This document shows positions 16,965 to 25,490 of a stretch of 64,000 nucleotides of DNA, piece by piece. Origin of the DNA: Parasporobacterium sp. (GTDB taxonomy: Bacteria; Bacillota; Clostridia; Lachnospirales; Lachnospiraceae); NCBI GenBank assembly GCA_017510065.1, contig JAFWOB010000145.1, forward strand, positions 78,596 to 142,595, in the 5' to 3' direction. Each line of letters starts with the position of its first letter. Position 1 is the stretch's first letter. Both the position numbers and the translations under genes were made by a program. Under the pieces are notes generated by a model. The model made no database searches. It had not been told where the DNA came from and worked only from the letters and a program-made list of their open reading frames with translations.

Positions 16965-18410
16965 TCAGTTCTTTACGACTTCGATATGGGTGATCCCATA
17001 ATGGCGGAAGATGGGAATGGCTTTTTCTGGAATCTTTTCCCCACAGACAACCAGCGGGATCGCAGGAGGACATGCTATGGCAGGATCAGCGCAGACACGA
17101 CCTGCAGCGTCTTCTACAGGAATTGTTTCGTGCGCAGCAAAGAATGCTTCCCGGATGGACATGACTTTTGCTGGATGCGGATTATCTTCGGAAAAAGGAG
17201 CTGCGATACTGCCTGCGGGTGAAGGGCAGGGGATTGCTTCCATGACATGAAGCAGACGATCAAGATCTTCCTGTGTATTGGAAGGGGAGAGCATCAGGAC
17301 CAGATAGTCGGGATCGGCATGTTCACATTCGATCTGACCCTTTCTAAGGATATCCGCCAGATCAGTTCCGGAATATCCGGAGGCACTGGCACAGATGGTA
17401 ATCTTCACCGGCTCGGATGCGCCGGAAAATTGCGGATCCTCGCATGAATCGATGCCGGTTCCCGGGATCTGCCATCCCATTCGGCGCAGTTCTTTTTTGC
17501 ATATCCTGGTTTGCCGGATACAGTGATCCAGTTGTTCTCTCCAGCCGGATGCAAGGATCCGGTTTGTCCTGTCCAGGGATTCCAAAAGCAGATAGGAAGG
17601 GCTGGTGGATCCGAACAGGGAAAGGGCGCGGCGCACCATGGAAGGATCCGGACTGCCCGGCAGTTCAGCAAAGCGGCGGCTTAAGTGAAGGTAGGCGCAT
17701 CCTGTCAGGGCGGGCAATGTTTTATGGGCAGAGTCACAGCACATATCAGCGCCTAGATCGATCGGGTGGAGCGGTGTTTCCAGAAAATGCAGATAAGAGC
17801 CGTGAGCATTGTCCACCAACAGTAAAACATCATGTTTATGGGTGATCTCGGAAATGGCTCTGATATCCTGCAGATTTCCCAGATAATCTGGAGATGTTAA
17901 ATAAACAGCATCCGGTTTGCGGGGCATGCTGCGGATCGTCTTCTCGAGGGAAGATGCATCAACAGGACAGGAATACAGGCTGTACCCATCTTCTGGCCAT
18001 ACCCACTGCACCTCCAGATCCAGCAAAGCGGCTGCAGTCATAAAAGAGCGGTGCACATTCCGTGCGGCAAGAATCAGAGGCCGGTGTCCGCCGGAGGATC
18101 TTTTTCCGAATGCTGCCGCCAGCGCCAGCATGGCACGGATGCATTGACTGGATCCCTCTGTAGAATAATAGGTAGCAGCAGATCCGAAAAAAAGGGCAGC
18201 ATTTTCCTCGCTTTCCCGGATGATTCCGGATGCTTCATACAAAGAATCCGCACCTTTCACTTCCGTGATGTCGTGGGAGAAGAGAGCGCAGCCGGCATCT
18301 TCACGATGCCAGGCAGTTCCCTTATGTCCCGGCATATGAAAACGGGATATGCCGGAAGCGGCGTAATCCCGTAAAAAGTCACAGATTGGTGTGGTGATCT
18401 CTTTTTTCAT
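16965..18410 (-). CDS. Orn/Lys/Arg decarboxylase-family PLP enzyme
   Basis: Fold-type I PLP enzyme (481 residues) of the group that includes short Firmicutes arginine/lysine decarboxylases. Visible motifs are the N-terminal RFHMPGHKGT, ITEVKGADSL, FGSAATYYSTEGSSQ, the cofactor Asp in VDNAHGSY, and the Schiff-base lysine in DSAHKTLPALTG. The C-terminal domain (REAFFAAHETIPVEDAAGRV) is the usual small decarboxylase domain. It probably makes a polyamine precursor in the cytoplasm; the substrate cannot be chosen from sequence. It begins 33 bases after scfB on the same strand, so it may be read from the SCIFF transcript. Confidence 0.9.
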   Translation of the reverse strand: MKKEITTPICDFLRDYAASGISRFHMPGHKGTAWHREDAGCALFSHDITEVKGADSLYEASGIIRESEENAALFFGSAATYYSTEGSSQCIRAMLALAAAFGKRSSGGHRPLILAARNVHRSFMTAAALLDLEVQWVWPEDGYSLYSCPVDASSLEKTIRSMPRKPDAVYLTSPDYLGNLQDIRAISEITHKHDVLLLVDNAHGSYLHFLETPLHPIDLGADMCCDSAHKTLPALTGCAYLHLSRRFAELPGSPDPSMVRRALSLFGSTSPSYLLLESLDRTNRILASGWREQLDHCIRQTRICKKELRRMGWQIPGTGIDSCEDPQFSGASEPVKITICASASGYSGTDLADILRKGQIECEHADPDYLVLMLSPSNTQEDLDRLLHVMEAIPCPSPAGSIAAPFSEDNPHPAKVMSIREAFFAAHETIPVEDAAGRVCADPAIACPPAIPLVVCGEKIPEKAIPIFRHYGITHIEVVKN

Positions 18411-18443
18411 GTGAGCTGTATCTGCCTTTCCGGACGTTGTATA

Positions 18444-19850
18444 TTATGACAGCTGCTTTTCTGCTTCCAGGGCAATCGCGCATTCGATGCGTTTACGGAA
18501 CAAATCACATCCGGGCTCATAAATACCGCAGATGGTGCCTGATGCATGAAAAGCGTTAGCGGCACAGCCGCCGGAACACCACAGCTTTGCCCAGCAGCCC
18601 GCACATTCCGGCCTGGAGTAGACATTGCAGGCGCGGAATTCTTCCTGCCTGGAAAGGTTGGTGATGCCGTTCCAGATATCTCCCAGCCGGAATGATTCCT
18701 CCCCGACAAACTGATGGCAGGGGTACAGATCTCCCCATGGAGTAACAGCCATGTATTCCGTTCCGGAGCCGCAGCCTGAGATCCGTTTGTAGATGCAGGG
18801 CCCTCCGGTCAGATCGATCATATAATGATAGAAGGTAAAGGGACGGCCTTCCCTGCGGCGCTGCCGCATAAGATCAGCCAGTTCTTCATACTGCTGTTTG
18901 ACGATTTCAAGGTCTTCTGCAGTCAGCGCTTCCGGGTCGTCAGGGGCTGTTACCACTGGCTCCATACTCAGCTCGGTAAATCCCAGGTCCAGCATGCAGC
19001 GGATATCTTTTACAAAATCCGGATTAGCATGGGTAAAGGTCCCTCGCATGTAATAGCTTTTGTCTCCACGCCGACGGACAAATTCCTGAAATTTCGGAAC
19101 GACTTTTTCCCAGCTTCCGTTTCCTGCATAATCCACCCGGTAACGGTCATGGATCTCTTTTCTGCCGTCCAGGCTCAGGACAACATTGCTCATTTCCCGA
19201 TTGCAGAATTCGATCACATCGTCATCGATCAAAAGTCCATTGGTGGTCAGAGTGAAACGGAAGTTCTTGTGATGATCCTTCTCGATGCTGCGGGCATATA
19301 AGACCAGCTGCTTTACCACATCCCAGTTCATCAACGGTTCCCCGCCGAAGAAATCCACTTCCAGGTTGTGCCGGCTTCCGGAATGCGCGATCAGAAAATC
19401 CAACGCCTGTTTTCCGACTTCAAAACTCATAACAGATCGTTCCCCATGGTATTTGCCCTGGCTTGCAAAGCAGTAGGAACAGTTCAGGTTGCAGGTATGG
19501 GCAACATGAAGACACAGCGCTTTGATCACACTGCCGCTTCGTTCCTTGAACACATGCGCAGACTGTTCATAGGTATCAGGCGTAAAGAGTTTCCCTTCCT
19601 GTTCAAGAGTACGTACATCGTCCAGACATTCCCTGATATCAGCCTCTGTAAGCACAGACCTTCCGGACGGATTCTGGGGGTCAGCAATCCCTTCCGGATA
19701 CCGATCCATCAGAATGCGGATGATCTCCTCTTCGGTATGCTGCTGATACAGACTGATCACGTCATAGGCGGCATCATCCACCACGTGGACAGAACCGGAA
19801 CAGGTATCCAGTACGATATTCATTCCTGCAGTTTTATATTGATGGAGCAT
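18444..19850 (-). CDS. scfB: SCIFF peptide radical SAM maturase
   Basis: Radical S-adenosylmethionine enzyme (468 residues) that installs thioether cross-links in the SCIFF peptide encoded just upstream. The N-terminal RiPP-recognition-like region (residues 1-90, with VLDTCSGSVHVVDDAAYDV) precedes the 4Fe-4S motif CNLNCSYCFA near residue 118. The FGGEPLMNW SAM-binding motif and a Cys-rich SPASM region (CGSGTEYMAV, YPCHQF, then CAGCWAKLWCSGGCAANAFH) follow, expected to hold two auxiliary clusters. Length and motif order match known maturases. It is separated from scfA by a terminator-like hairpin. Confidence 0.96.
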   Translation of the reverse strand: MLHQYKTAGMNIVLDTCSGSVHVVDDAAYDVISLYQQHTEEEIIRILMDRYPEGIADPQNPSGRSVLTEADIRECLDDVRTLEQEGKLFTPDTYEQSAHVFKERSGSVIKALCLHVAHTCNLNCSYCFASQGKYHGERSVMSFEVGKQALDFLIAHSGSRHNLEVDFFGGEPLMNWDVVKQLVLYARSIEKDHHKNFRFTLTTNGLLIDDDVIEFCNREMSNVVLSLDGRKEIHDRYRVDYAGNGSWEKVVPKFQEFVRRRGDKSYYMRGTFTHANPDFVKDIRCMLDLGFTELSMEPVVTAPDDPEALTAEDLEIVKQQYEELADLMRQRRREGRPFTFYHYMIDLTGGPCIYKRISGCGSGTEYMAVTPWGDLYPCHQFVGEESFRLGDIWNGITNLSRQEEFRACNVYSRPECAGCWAKLWCSGGCAANAFHASGTICGIYEPGCDLFRKRIECAIALEAEKQLS

Positions 19851-19881
19851 AAAAACCTCGTCTCAGATCTTTTCAAAGAGA

Positions 19882-19910
19882 TAAAAAATGCCGCCCTTGT
19901 CAGGCGGCAT
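19882..19910 (-). terminator. Hairpin between scfA and scfB
   Basis: On the minus strand an 8-bp stem (ATGCCGCC / GGCGGCAT, loop TGACAAG) is followed by TTTTTAT. It lies between peptide and maturase genes and should let the peptide be made in excess over the enzyme. Confidence 0.8.
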
Positions 19911-19927
19911 CTTCATGACCGTTCTGA

Positions 19928-20077
19928 TTATTTGTCTTCCTTTTTCTCGCACTGCTGGTTTGCGATCCCGCAGCTGGTCTTGCAGGCAGACTGGCAGGAA
20001 GTCTGGCATTCGCCACATCCGCCGTTCTTAGCGCTTTCACACAGATTACGGGTTTCAAGTGTCTGAATTCTCTTCAT
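19928..20077 (-). CDS. scfA: SCIFF peptide precursor (six Cys in forty-five)
   Basis: A 49-residue peptide read directly from the minus strand: it begins MKRIQTLETRNLCESAK and contains NGGCGECQTSCQSACKTSC, then GIANQQCEKKEDK. The six core Cys are at 21, 24, 28, 32, 36 and 43, with the SCIFF spacing; an additional Cys stands at 13. Homologues normally have Thr directly after Cys36, reported as the thioether acceptor for Cys32; here it is Gly37. GGAG stands nine bases before the ATG. It precedes the maturase gene. Function of mature SCIFF (ranthipeptide) is probably signalling or quorum-related, not established. Confidence 0.95.
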   Translation of the reverse strand: MKRIQTLETRNLCESAKNGGCGECQTSCQSACKTSCGIANQQCEKKEDK

Positions 20078-20181
20078 AATATCGATCTCCATTCTTATAG
20101 AAAGGTCCTTCGGACCATATGAAATATTTGGAAAAAATATAACATGGCACTATGGGAATGTCAAGAAAACAGGGGCTGTCC

Positions 20182-21057
20182 TCAGATCCTCGCTTTCAGC
20201 AGCTGCGCAAATGCCTGGACTTCCGGCGGCGCGTCTTTTCTCCAGACCATGGACATACACATGCTGCGGTCAAGTCCGAGAGAGACGAACTTAAGGCCGA
20301 AAGCATCCAGGGGAGCAATATGGTCCGGAAGGATCGCGACCCCCATGCCGGATGCAATGTTAAACAGGATCGACTCGATCGGCCGCAGTTCGGTTTTCTG
20401 GATCTGTTCCATTCCGAGAAGGGAGAGGATATCGAGGGAATCCCGGGTTGTGGCAGGGGAATCTTCCATTGGGATCAGGTAGACCCGGCTCCTTTTAAGA
20501 AGAGAAATAGCTTCTTCCGGGGAACTGACCGGTTCAGAGTCCCTGACGATCAGACCCACCGGGTCGGACCGCACCGGGCAGGAATTCCATTCTCCGCTGA
20601 TCGGCAGGTCCGGACCGCAGGAAATATAGATATCATAAGTTCCGCTGAGGAGCTCTTCCATGATCTTACTGGGAACCAGACGCTGGACGTCTACCCGGAT
20701 ATCAGGATGACGGCTGCTGAATTCACCGATGATGGAGGGAAGAAAGATGTTCGTGGCAGGGGTAATAGCTGCTATGGAAACCGTACGGGTTCGATCCTGA
20801 AGCCGGGTCTTGATCCGGGAGATTTCCTGATCGATCAAAGTAATGGCTTTTTCAAATACAGGTGCCAGTTCTTCTCCTTCCTCTGTCAGGATGACTCCAT
20901 GGTTACGGCGGGAAAACAGTTTGAACCCAAGCAGATTTTCCAGTTCCTGCATACGGCGGCTGACAACCGGCTGCGTCATGTAAAACTCCTGTGCGGTTCT
21001 GGTAATGTTCTGCGTTCTGGCGATGCTGACGAACAGTTTCATGCTGATAAGATCCAC
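20182..21057 (-). CDS. LysR family transcriptional regulator
   Basis: A 291-residue LysR-type regulator. The N-terminal helix-turn-helix is clear (KLFVSIARTQNITRTAQEF, then QPVVSRRMQELE, residues 8-45). The effector domain begins near residue 90 (TVSIAAITPATNIFLPSI). The start is GTG at 21055-21057, chosen because AGGAGGG lies eight bases upstream; the next ATG is 15 bases downstream and would cut into the first helix. It is divergent from the amidohydrolase-MFS-amidohydrolase operon, the usual arrangement for a LysR protein controlling a catabolic operon with its substrate as effector (inference). Confidence 0.93.
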   Translation of the reverse strand: MDLISMKLFVSIARTQNITRTAQEFYMTQPVVSRRMQELENLLGFKLFSRRNHGVILTEEGEELAPVFEKAITLIDQEISRIKTRLQDRTRTVSIAAITPATNIFLPSIIGEFSSRHPDIRVDVQRLVPSKIMEELLSGTYDIYISCGPDLPISGEWNSCPVRSDPVGLIVRDSEPVSSPEEAISLLKRSRVYLIPMEDSPATTRDSLDILSLLGMEQIQKTELRPIESILFNIASGMGVAILPDHIAPLDAFGLKFVSLGLDRSMCMSMVWRKDAPPEVQAFAQLLKARI

Positions 21058-21086
21058 GGCGTTCCCTCCTGTGTTTGTCTATTCTT

Positions 21087-21115
21087 ATTATAGATATGTT
21101 TTATTTGCATGGCAA
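21087..21115 (-). promoter_or_regulatory. Predicted promoter of the LysR gene
   Basis: Minus strand: TTGCCA (21110-21115), 17 bases, TATAAT (21087-21092), followed by the AGGAGGG-GTG start. Confidence 0.7.
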
Positions 21116-21129
21116 ACCCAAAATAATGG

Positions 21130-21154
21130 AATTTCTGCATATTTCGACAGATTG
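21130..21154. promoter_or_regulatory. Possible LysR operator
   Basis: An interrupted dyad, TTTCTG-N10-CAGATT, lies between the divergent genes and has the T-N11-A form typical of LysR boxes. A TATAAT overlaps its right edge, as expected for a regulated plus-strand promoter. Assignment rests on position and symmetry only. Confidence 0.45.
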
Positions 21155-21207
21155 TTATAATTCTGATGATATAAACTGGTGTTTCTGTATGGAAAAGGAG
21201 TCCGAAC

Positions 21208-22197
21208 ATGAAATATATCGGCATTGAAGAACACTATCAGCCTCCATTCCTTGGAGGTGTCCGTATGGAATGGGCACAGAAAACCGAGCGCCCTGAAATG
21301 ATGGATATGGAACTGATGATCAAAAATGTGTTTCCCCGTCTGTCTTCCCCGGTAGAAAAGTTCCGTCTTCCGGAAATGGATGCTGTCGGGCTGGATATTC
21401 AGATCCTGTCCAGCGGAGCTCCTTCCGTGCAGGCGATCGATGATCCTGTCAGGGCAGTGGAAGCAGCCAGGGAAAGCAATGATTTCATCGCACAGGCGGT
21501 AAAGGAGCATCCGGATCGGTTTTACGGTTTTGCAGCCCTTCCTCTGGCAGACCCGGCAGCAGCGGCGGAAGAATTAAGGCGGTGTGTCCTGGATCTGGGA
21601 TTCAAAGGAGCCATGATACAGGGACATCAGTATTTCCGATTTCTGGACGATCAGATCTTTGATCCTGTCTGGGAGGCTGCACAGGAGCTGAAGGTTCCGC
21701 TGTCATTGCATGTTCTTGATACGCTTCCGCAGGGAATGCGTATGTTTGACGGGATGTATGAACTGTGCGGTCCTATCTGGAGCTGGAATATAGAGGCAGC
21801 CACCCATGTCATGAGGCTGATCCTGTCCGGAACCTTTGACCGCTTTCCCGAGGTACAGTTTATTGCAGGACATATGGGAGAAGGGCTTCCGTATTACATG
21901 GGGCGGATGGACGAAGGCTATGAGACCGGTATGGCGCATCTCACTAAGCCGCTGAAAAAACAACGTCCGTCAGAGTATTTCCGTTCCAATATCTACATCA
22001 CGACCAGCGGAAAATACCATCCGCCGGCCATGCGATGCGCTATTGAAGCCATCGGTGCAGACAGGATCCTCTTTGCGACGGATTATCCTTTTGTTTCCCT
22101 GAAAGATGCCTTTGCCTGCCTGAACGCCTGCAATCTGCCGGAAGAAGAACTGGAACTGATCTGTCATAAGAATGCGGAACGGCTCTTCCGGCTGTAA
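21208..22197 (+). CDS. Amidohydrolase, gamma-resorcylate decarboxylase-like
   Basis: Metal-dependent TIM-barrel protein (329 residues) of the ACMSD/gamma-resorcylate decarboxylase branch. The N-terminal IEEHYQ matches the EEH motif in which Glu and His bind zinc. The next ligand His is in PLSLHVLD, HMGEG is conserved, and the catalytic/ligand Asp is in FATDYPF near residue 290. Enzymes of this group remove or add carboxyl groups on hydroxybenzoate-type rings without cofactor. The neighbouring MFS carrier and second amidohydrolase suggest uptake and processing of one carboxylated compound. AAAAGGAG precedes the ATG. Substrate not determinable from sequence. Confidence 0.87.
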   Translation: MKYIGIEEHYQPPFLGGVRMEWAQKTERPEMMDMELMIKNVFPRLSSPVEKFRLPEMDAVGLDIQILSSGAPSVQAIDDPVRAVEAARESNDFIAQAVKEHPDRFYGFAALPLADPAAAAEELRRCVLDLGFKGAMIQGHQYFRFLDDQIFDPVWEAAQELKVPLSLHVLDTLPQGMRMFDGMYELCGPIWSWNIEAATHVMRLILSGTFDRFPEVQFIAGHMGEGLPYYMGRMDEGYETGMAHLTKPLKKQRPSEYFRSNIYITTSGKYHPPAMRCAIEAIGADRILFATDYPFVSLKDAFACLNACNLPEEELELICHKNAERLFRL

Positions 22198-22248
22198 GAC
22201 AATGTTGCATAAGACATAGTATGTGTGTCTTTATAAAAGGAGGTTAAC

Positions 22249-23634
22249 ATGCAAAAGAAAAGTATCGGTTTTGGTTTTCGCGGATGGATCGTACTGATCT
22301 ATCAGTTCCTGGCCTTCGTGATGTACGTATCACTGAACAACTTTGGCCAGAATGTTATGGCAAATGTCAATGCCAACGTGCGCGGATGGAATGCGACCCT
22401 GGTCCCGACGGTATATACCATCGTCTGTGTGGTTTCCGTTATCATCCAGTTCATTTTCGGCAAAAGGATCGCCAATTCCGGCAAGGTCAAGAATCTTTCC
22501 ATGATCCTGCTGACGATCTCCGGCGTTCTGACGATTGCCACAGCTCTGAATGGGAGCAATGAAGTACTCTGGCTGATCACTTGGGCTCTTGCAACCGGTA
22601 TCGCGATCATAGCGGCGACTTTTATGGTCAGTACGGTTGTGGGACAGTGGTTCCCGAGAAGAAAAGGTACGGTTATGGGTCTGGCAACGCTGGCGTTCCC
22701 GGTGATCAACGGCGTTGGACTTACGATCTTCAGTAATCTTCTTTCCAATTCCAGAGGCAACATGATCATCGCATGGCTTCCATGGCTGATCCTGGATTTC
22801 ATCGCGATCCTTCTGTGCGGACTGTTTATCAAGGAGTATCCGGAACAGTGCGGTGCTTATCCGGACAATGACAAGTCCATGACTCCGGAAGTGGCAAAAG
22901 CTATGATGGAGAAACAGGCAGAAGCCAGAAAACGTTCTGTCTGGAATCTGAAGAATATGGCAAGAACCGTTGACTTCTGGCTGATCACGATCCCCCAGGG
23001 TATCCTGCTGATTGGTGCTGTCGGCGTCATGACCCAGGTTATGCCGATCTTCATGCAGTTCGGTTATGTGGCGTTTACCGATCATGGTATTTCCCCGACT
23101 GCTGTCGGAGCGATCCTTCTGCTGGTCAATGCGGCGATTGCCTGCGCAGGCAGCTGGATCCTTGGTATCATCGATACCAAGTTTGGTACCAAGAAAGCAA
23201 TCCTGATCTCGGATATCTTCATGATCTTAAGCGGTATCTTCTGCTACATCGGAAACAGCACCATGAACAATGTTGTCTTCCTGATCGGTTTCTGGTTCCT
23301 GCAGATCTTCATGGGAGCATCTTCCAACTTTACGGTATCTTCCGCAGCACAGTACTGGAAGAGAGAAGACTTCCCGTCTGCATACAGCTATATCAATCCG
23401 CTTGCAAACCTGATCTGCGCATTCGGCCCGATCATCGTTGCAGGTATCGGAGCAGCAGCCGGATTTACCACTGTCTGGATCGTCATTTTCGGACTTGGCG
23501 TACTTGCCACGATCCTTACCCTGGCATTTAAGCCGTCCCGTCTGATGGAAAGAGACAAACTCTACAGAAGAGAAGCAGGGCTTCCGGAAGAAGGCCTTTC
23601 CAAGACAGCAGAAGAGATGCGTCTTGCAAAATAA
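22249..23634 (+). CDS. MFS transporter, oxalate/formate antiporter (OFA)-like
   Basis: A 461-residue carrier with twelve membrane segments in two blocks of six, separated by a cytoplasmic loop around residues 195-230 (YPEQCGAYPDND, then EKQAEARKR). The first half has GWNATLVPTVYT and GKRIANSGKVKN; the WFPRRKGTVMGL stretch after segment five is characteristic of the OFA family. These import or exchange small organic anions. It lies between two amidohydrolase genes on one strand with short gaps and an AAGGAGG site, so it most likely brings in their substrate or exports the decarboxylated product. Confidence 0.9.
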   Translation: MQKKSIGFGFRGWIVLIYQFLAFVMYVSLNNFGQNVMANVNANVRGWNATLVPTVYTIVCVVSVIIQFIFGKRIANSGKVKNLSMILLTISGVLTIATALNGSNEVLWLITWALATGIAIIAATFMVSTVVGQWFPRRKGTVMGLATLAFPVINGVGLTIFSNLLSNSRGNMIIAWLPWLILDFIAILLCGLFIKEYPEQCGAYPDNDKSMTPEVAKAMMEKQAEARKRSVWNLKNMARTVDFWLITIPQGILLIGAVGVMTQVMPIFMQFGYVAFTDHGISPTAVGAILLLVNAAIACAGSWILGIIDTKFGTKKAILISDIFMILSGIFCYIGNSTMNNVVFLIGFWFLQIFMGASSNFTVSSAAQYWKREDFPSAYSYINPLANLICAFGPIIVAGIGAAAGFTTVWIVIFGLGVLATILTLAFKPSRLMERDKLYRREAGLPEEGLSKTAEEMRLAK

Positions 23635-23646
23635 GGAGAAACTGCT

Positions 23647-24621
23647 ATGAGGATCGATGTGCAATGCCATTTTTTCCCGAAGGCTGCAGAGCGTTATCTG
23701 TGTGAAAACCCCTTCCCGAAGTGTATGCGGGTGGAAGGCGGCCTTATGTGTGATTTCGGTTCCCAGAAACTGATGCTTGCTGACATGCAGTATGATCCTG
23801 AAATGATCATTCGGGCGATGGATCAGGGACAGGTGGATCTTTCCCTGATCAGCTGTAATATTCCGGATCCCGGATTTCTGTCTGTGGAGAAGGAAGCGCT
23901 GCTTTGCTCCGAATTGAATGAAATAACTGCCGAAACAGTGAGCACTTCAAATGGGCGTTTTGCCGGAATGGGATTTCTTCCCTGGAGAAGCCCGAAAAAA
24001 GCCTGTGAAGAGATCCGCAGGGTAAAAGAACTGAACCTGAAGGGGATCATGCTGTTCACCAGGCTTGGGGAGCTTCAGGTAGATGATGCGTCTCTGGAAG
24101 AGATTTATAAAACCTGTGCGGAAAATGAGCTTCCTCTGTTTATCCACCCGACGGTCCCTATGTGGCATGAATCCATCGGCGCATACGGAATGGTGGCAAA
24201 TACATCGTTTGTCATCGATACGGCATTTGCCTTTATGAGACTATGCTACAGCGGGGTTCTGGATCGCTATCCGCAGCTGAATGTGGTGATCCCGCATGCA
24301 GGCGGCATCATGCCGATCCTGGACGGACGTCTGGGGTATGTGCCTCCGGCGGTGCGCAGATTCATCGATCCGGATAAAAGGACAGTGTTAGACACCCTGT
24401 TCAGCGGACAGGTCTGGTTCGATCTGGCCAATCCATCCCTGCAGGTTCTGTCTTACTTCAAATCTTACCTGGGTTTGGACAGAGCCATGTACGGAACGGA
24501 TTATCCCTTTGTGGAGCCATTCTATCAGACAGAACTGCTGGACAATCTGAAACTTACGGAAAATGAAAAAGAGCAGGTAAACTGGAAAAATGCAAAGAAA
24601 CTGTTCTGTCTAAATGTTTAA
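23647..24621 (+). CDS. Amidohydrolase, ACMSD-like, with altered HxH motif
   Basis: Amidohydrolase of the ACMSD-type decarboxylase family (324 residues). Later ligand motifs are present: LPLFIHPTVP, IPHAGGIMP and YGTDYPFVEP. The N-terminal motif, usually DxHxH, reads DVQCHFFP, so the first metal ligand is Gln. The sister protein two genes upstream has Glu at that place, so the family tolerates change, but Gln is a weak zinc ligand and may alter metal choice or activity. It starts 12 bases after the transporter gene with AAGGAG, and it ends the operon at a strong terminator. Confidence 0.86.
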   Translation: MRIDVQCHFFPKAAERYLCENPFPKCMRVEGGLMCDFGSQKLMLADMQYDPEMIIRAMDQGQVDLSLISCNIPDPGFLSVEKEALLCSELNEITAETVSTSNGRFAGMGFLPWRSPKKACEEIRRVKELNLKGIMLFTRLGELQVDDASLEEIYKTCAENELPLFIHPTVPMWHESIGAYGMVANTSFVIDTAFAFMRLCYSGVLDRYPQLNVVIPHAGGIMPILDGRLGYVPPAVRRFIDPDKRTVLDTLFSGQVWFDLANPSLQVLSYFKSYLGLDRAMYGTDYPFVEPFYQTELLDNLKLTENEKEQVNWKNAKKLFCLNV

Positions 24622-24672
24622 AACTCTCCCTATTTTAACATATTGAAAACAGGTTCTGTTTTTCCGTTTTGC

Positions 24673-24712
24673 GGACTGCTGCAGTAAAATACTGCAGCAG
24701 TCTGTTTTTCTT
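24673..24712 (+). terminator. Intrinsic terminator of the amidohydrolase operon
   Basis: Perfect 12-bp stem GACTGCTGCAGT / ACTGCAGCAGTC (24674-24685 / 24691-24702) with loop AAAAT, followed by TGTTTTTCTTTT. Confidence 0.92.
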
Positions 24713-24796
24713 TTGTATTTGGATTTTGCTGCTTTTGTGGTAAACTAACAATCAGCCGGAGATGCCGGTAAGTATCGATCAAAACAGGAGGGAATC

Positions 24797-25324
24797 ATGT
24801 CAGAAAAAATTAAGACAGCCTTTAAAAACCATGGACTTGACGGAATACTGCTGATCCTGGCCGGCCTTATCATGCTGCTCTGGCCGGAGGCGTCCCTGAA
24901 GATCCTGTGTATTGTGATGGGAATCATTCTGATTATTATCGGTGGGATCAATCTGCTTTCCTATTTCTTTAATACATATGGGCAGATCAATAAAAATACA
25001 CTGATCTACAGCACTGCGGCAGTGATCCTGGGTATTCTGATGATCGTACTATCCAGGTTTTTCGTTTCTGTTTTTCTGGTTATTGTAGGGCTCATCCTTT
25101 TGTTCGGATGCGTCATGCTGTTCCGAAGGGCATACCAGCTCCGGGATGTGAAAGACAAGGATTTTATTATCTCGCTGGTGCTGGGGATCGTGATCCTTGT
25201 CCTGGGGATTGTAATGATCATCAATCCTGTAGGAACAGGATCCTTTGTAGTACGATTGATCGGTATCGCACTGATCATTATGGGGATCGCAGCGCTCTTT
25301 ACATTCAGAAACCGAACGGAATAG
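24797..25324 (+). CDS. DUF308 (HdeD-like) membrane protein
   Basis: A 175-residue protein of six closely packed membrane helices, the DUF308 arrangement: GILLILAGLIMLLWPEA, CIVMGIILIIIGG, TAAVILGILMIVL, FLVIVGLILLFG, LVLGIVILVLGIVMII and GIALIIMGIAALF. The LLxPxxA turn after the first helix is typical. E. coli HdeD is linked to acid resistance, but the function of clostridial members is unknown. AGGAGGG precedes the ATG. It stands alone between a terminator and a tRNA gene. Confidence 0.85.
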   Translation: MSEKIKTAFKNHGLDGILLILAGLIMLLWPEASLKILCIVMGIILIIIGGINLLSYFFNTYGQINKNTLIYSTAAVILGILMIVLSRFFVSVFLVIVGLILLFGCVMLFRRAYQLRDVKDKDFIISLVLGIVILVLGIVMIINPVGTGSFVVRLIGIALIIMGIAALFTFRNRTE

Positions 25325-25329
25325 AAAAA

Positions 25330-25402
25330 AGCCACTGGCCGGACTCGGACCGGCTACCTCATCATTACGAGTGATGCGCTCTACCGGGTGAGCTACAGTG
25401 GC
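25330..25402 (-). tRNA. tRNA-Thr (CGT anticodon)
   Basis: A 73-base cloverleaf on the minus strand. The acceptor stem is GCCACTG / CAGTGGC with discriminator U. The D arm has AGCTCACCCGGTAGAGC, the anticodon loop is CTCGTAA with anticodon CGU (reads ACG), and the T arm is GCCGGTCCGAGTCCGGC. CCA is not encoded. A TTTTTTC tract right after the gene terminates it. The usual T-loop TTCAA is here TCCGAGT, a minor variation. Confidence 0.95.
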
Positions 25403-25490
25403 TTGACAGGAATCGGAACCAGAGGTTTTTGATTCGTGCTGTAACAAGATAACACATTTTGTTTCGCATTTCAACAATTACTTGACGGAA

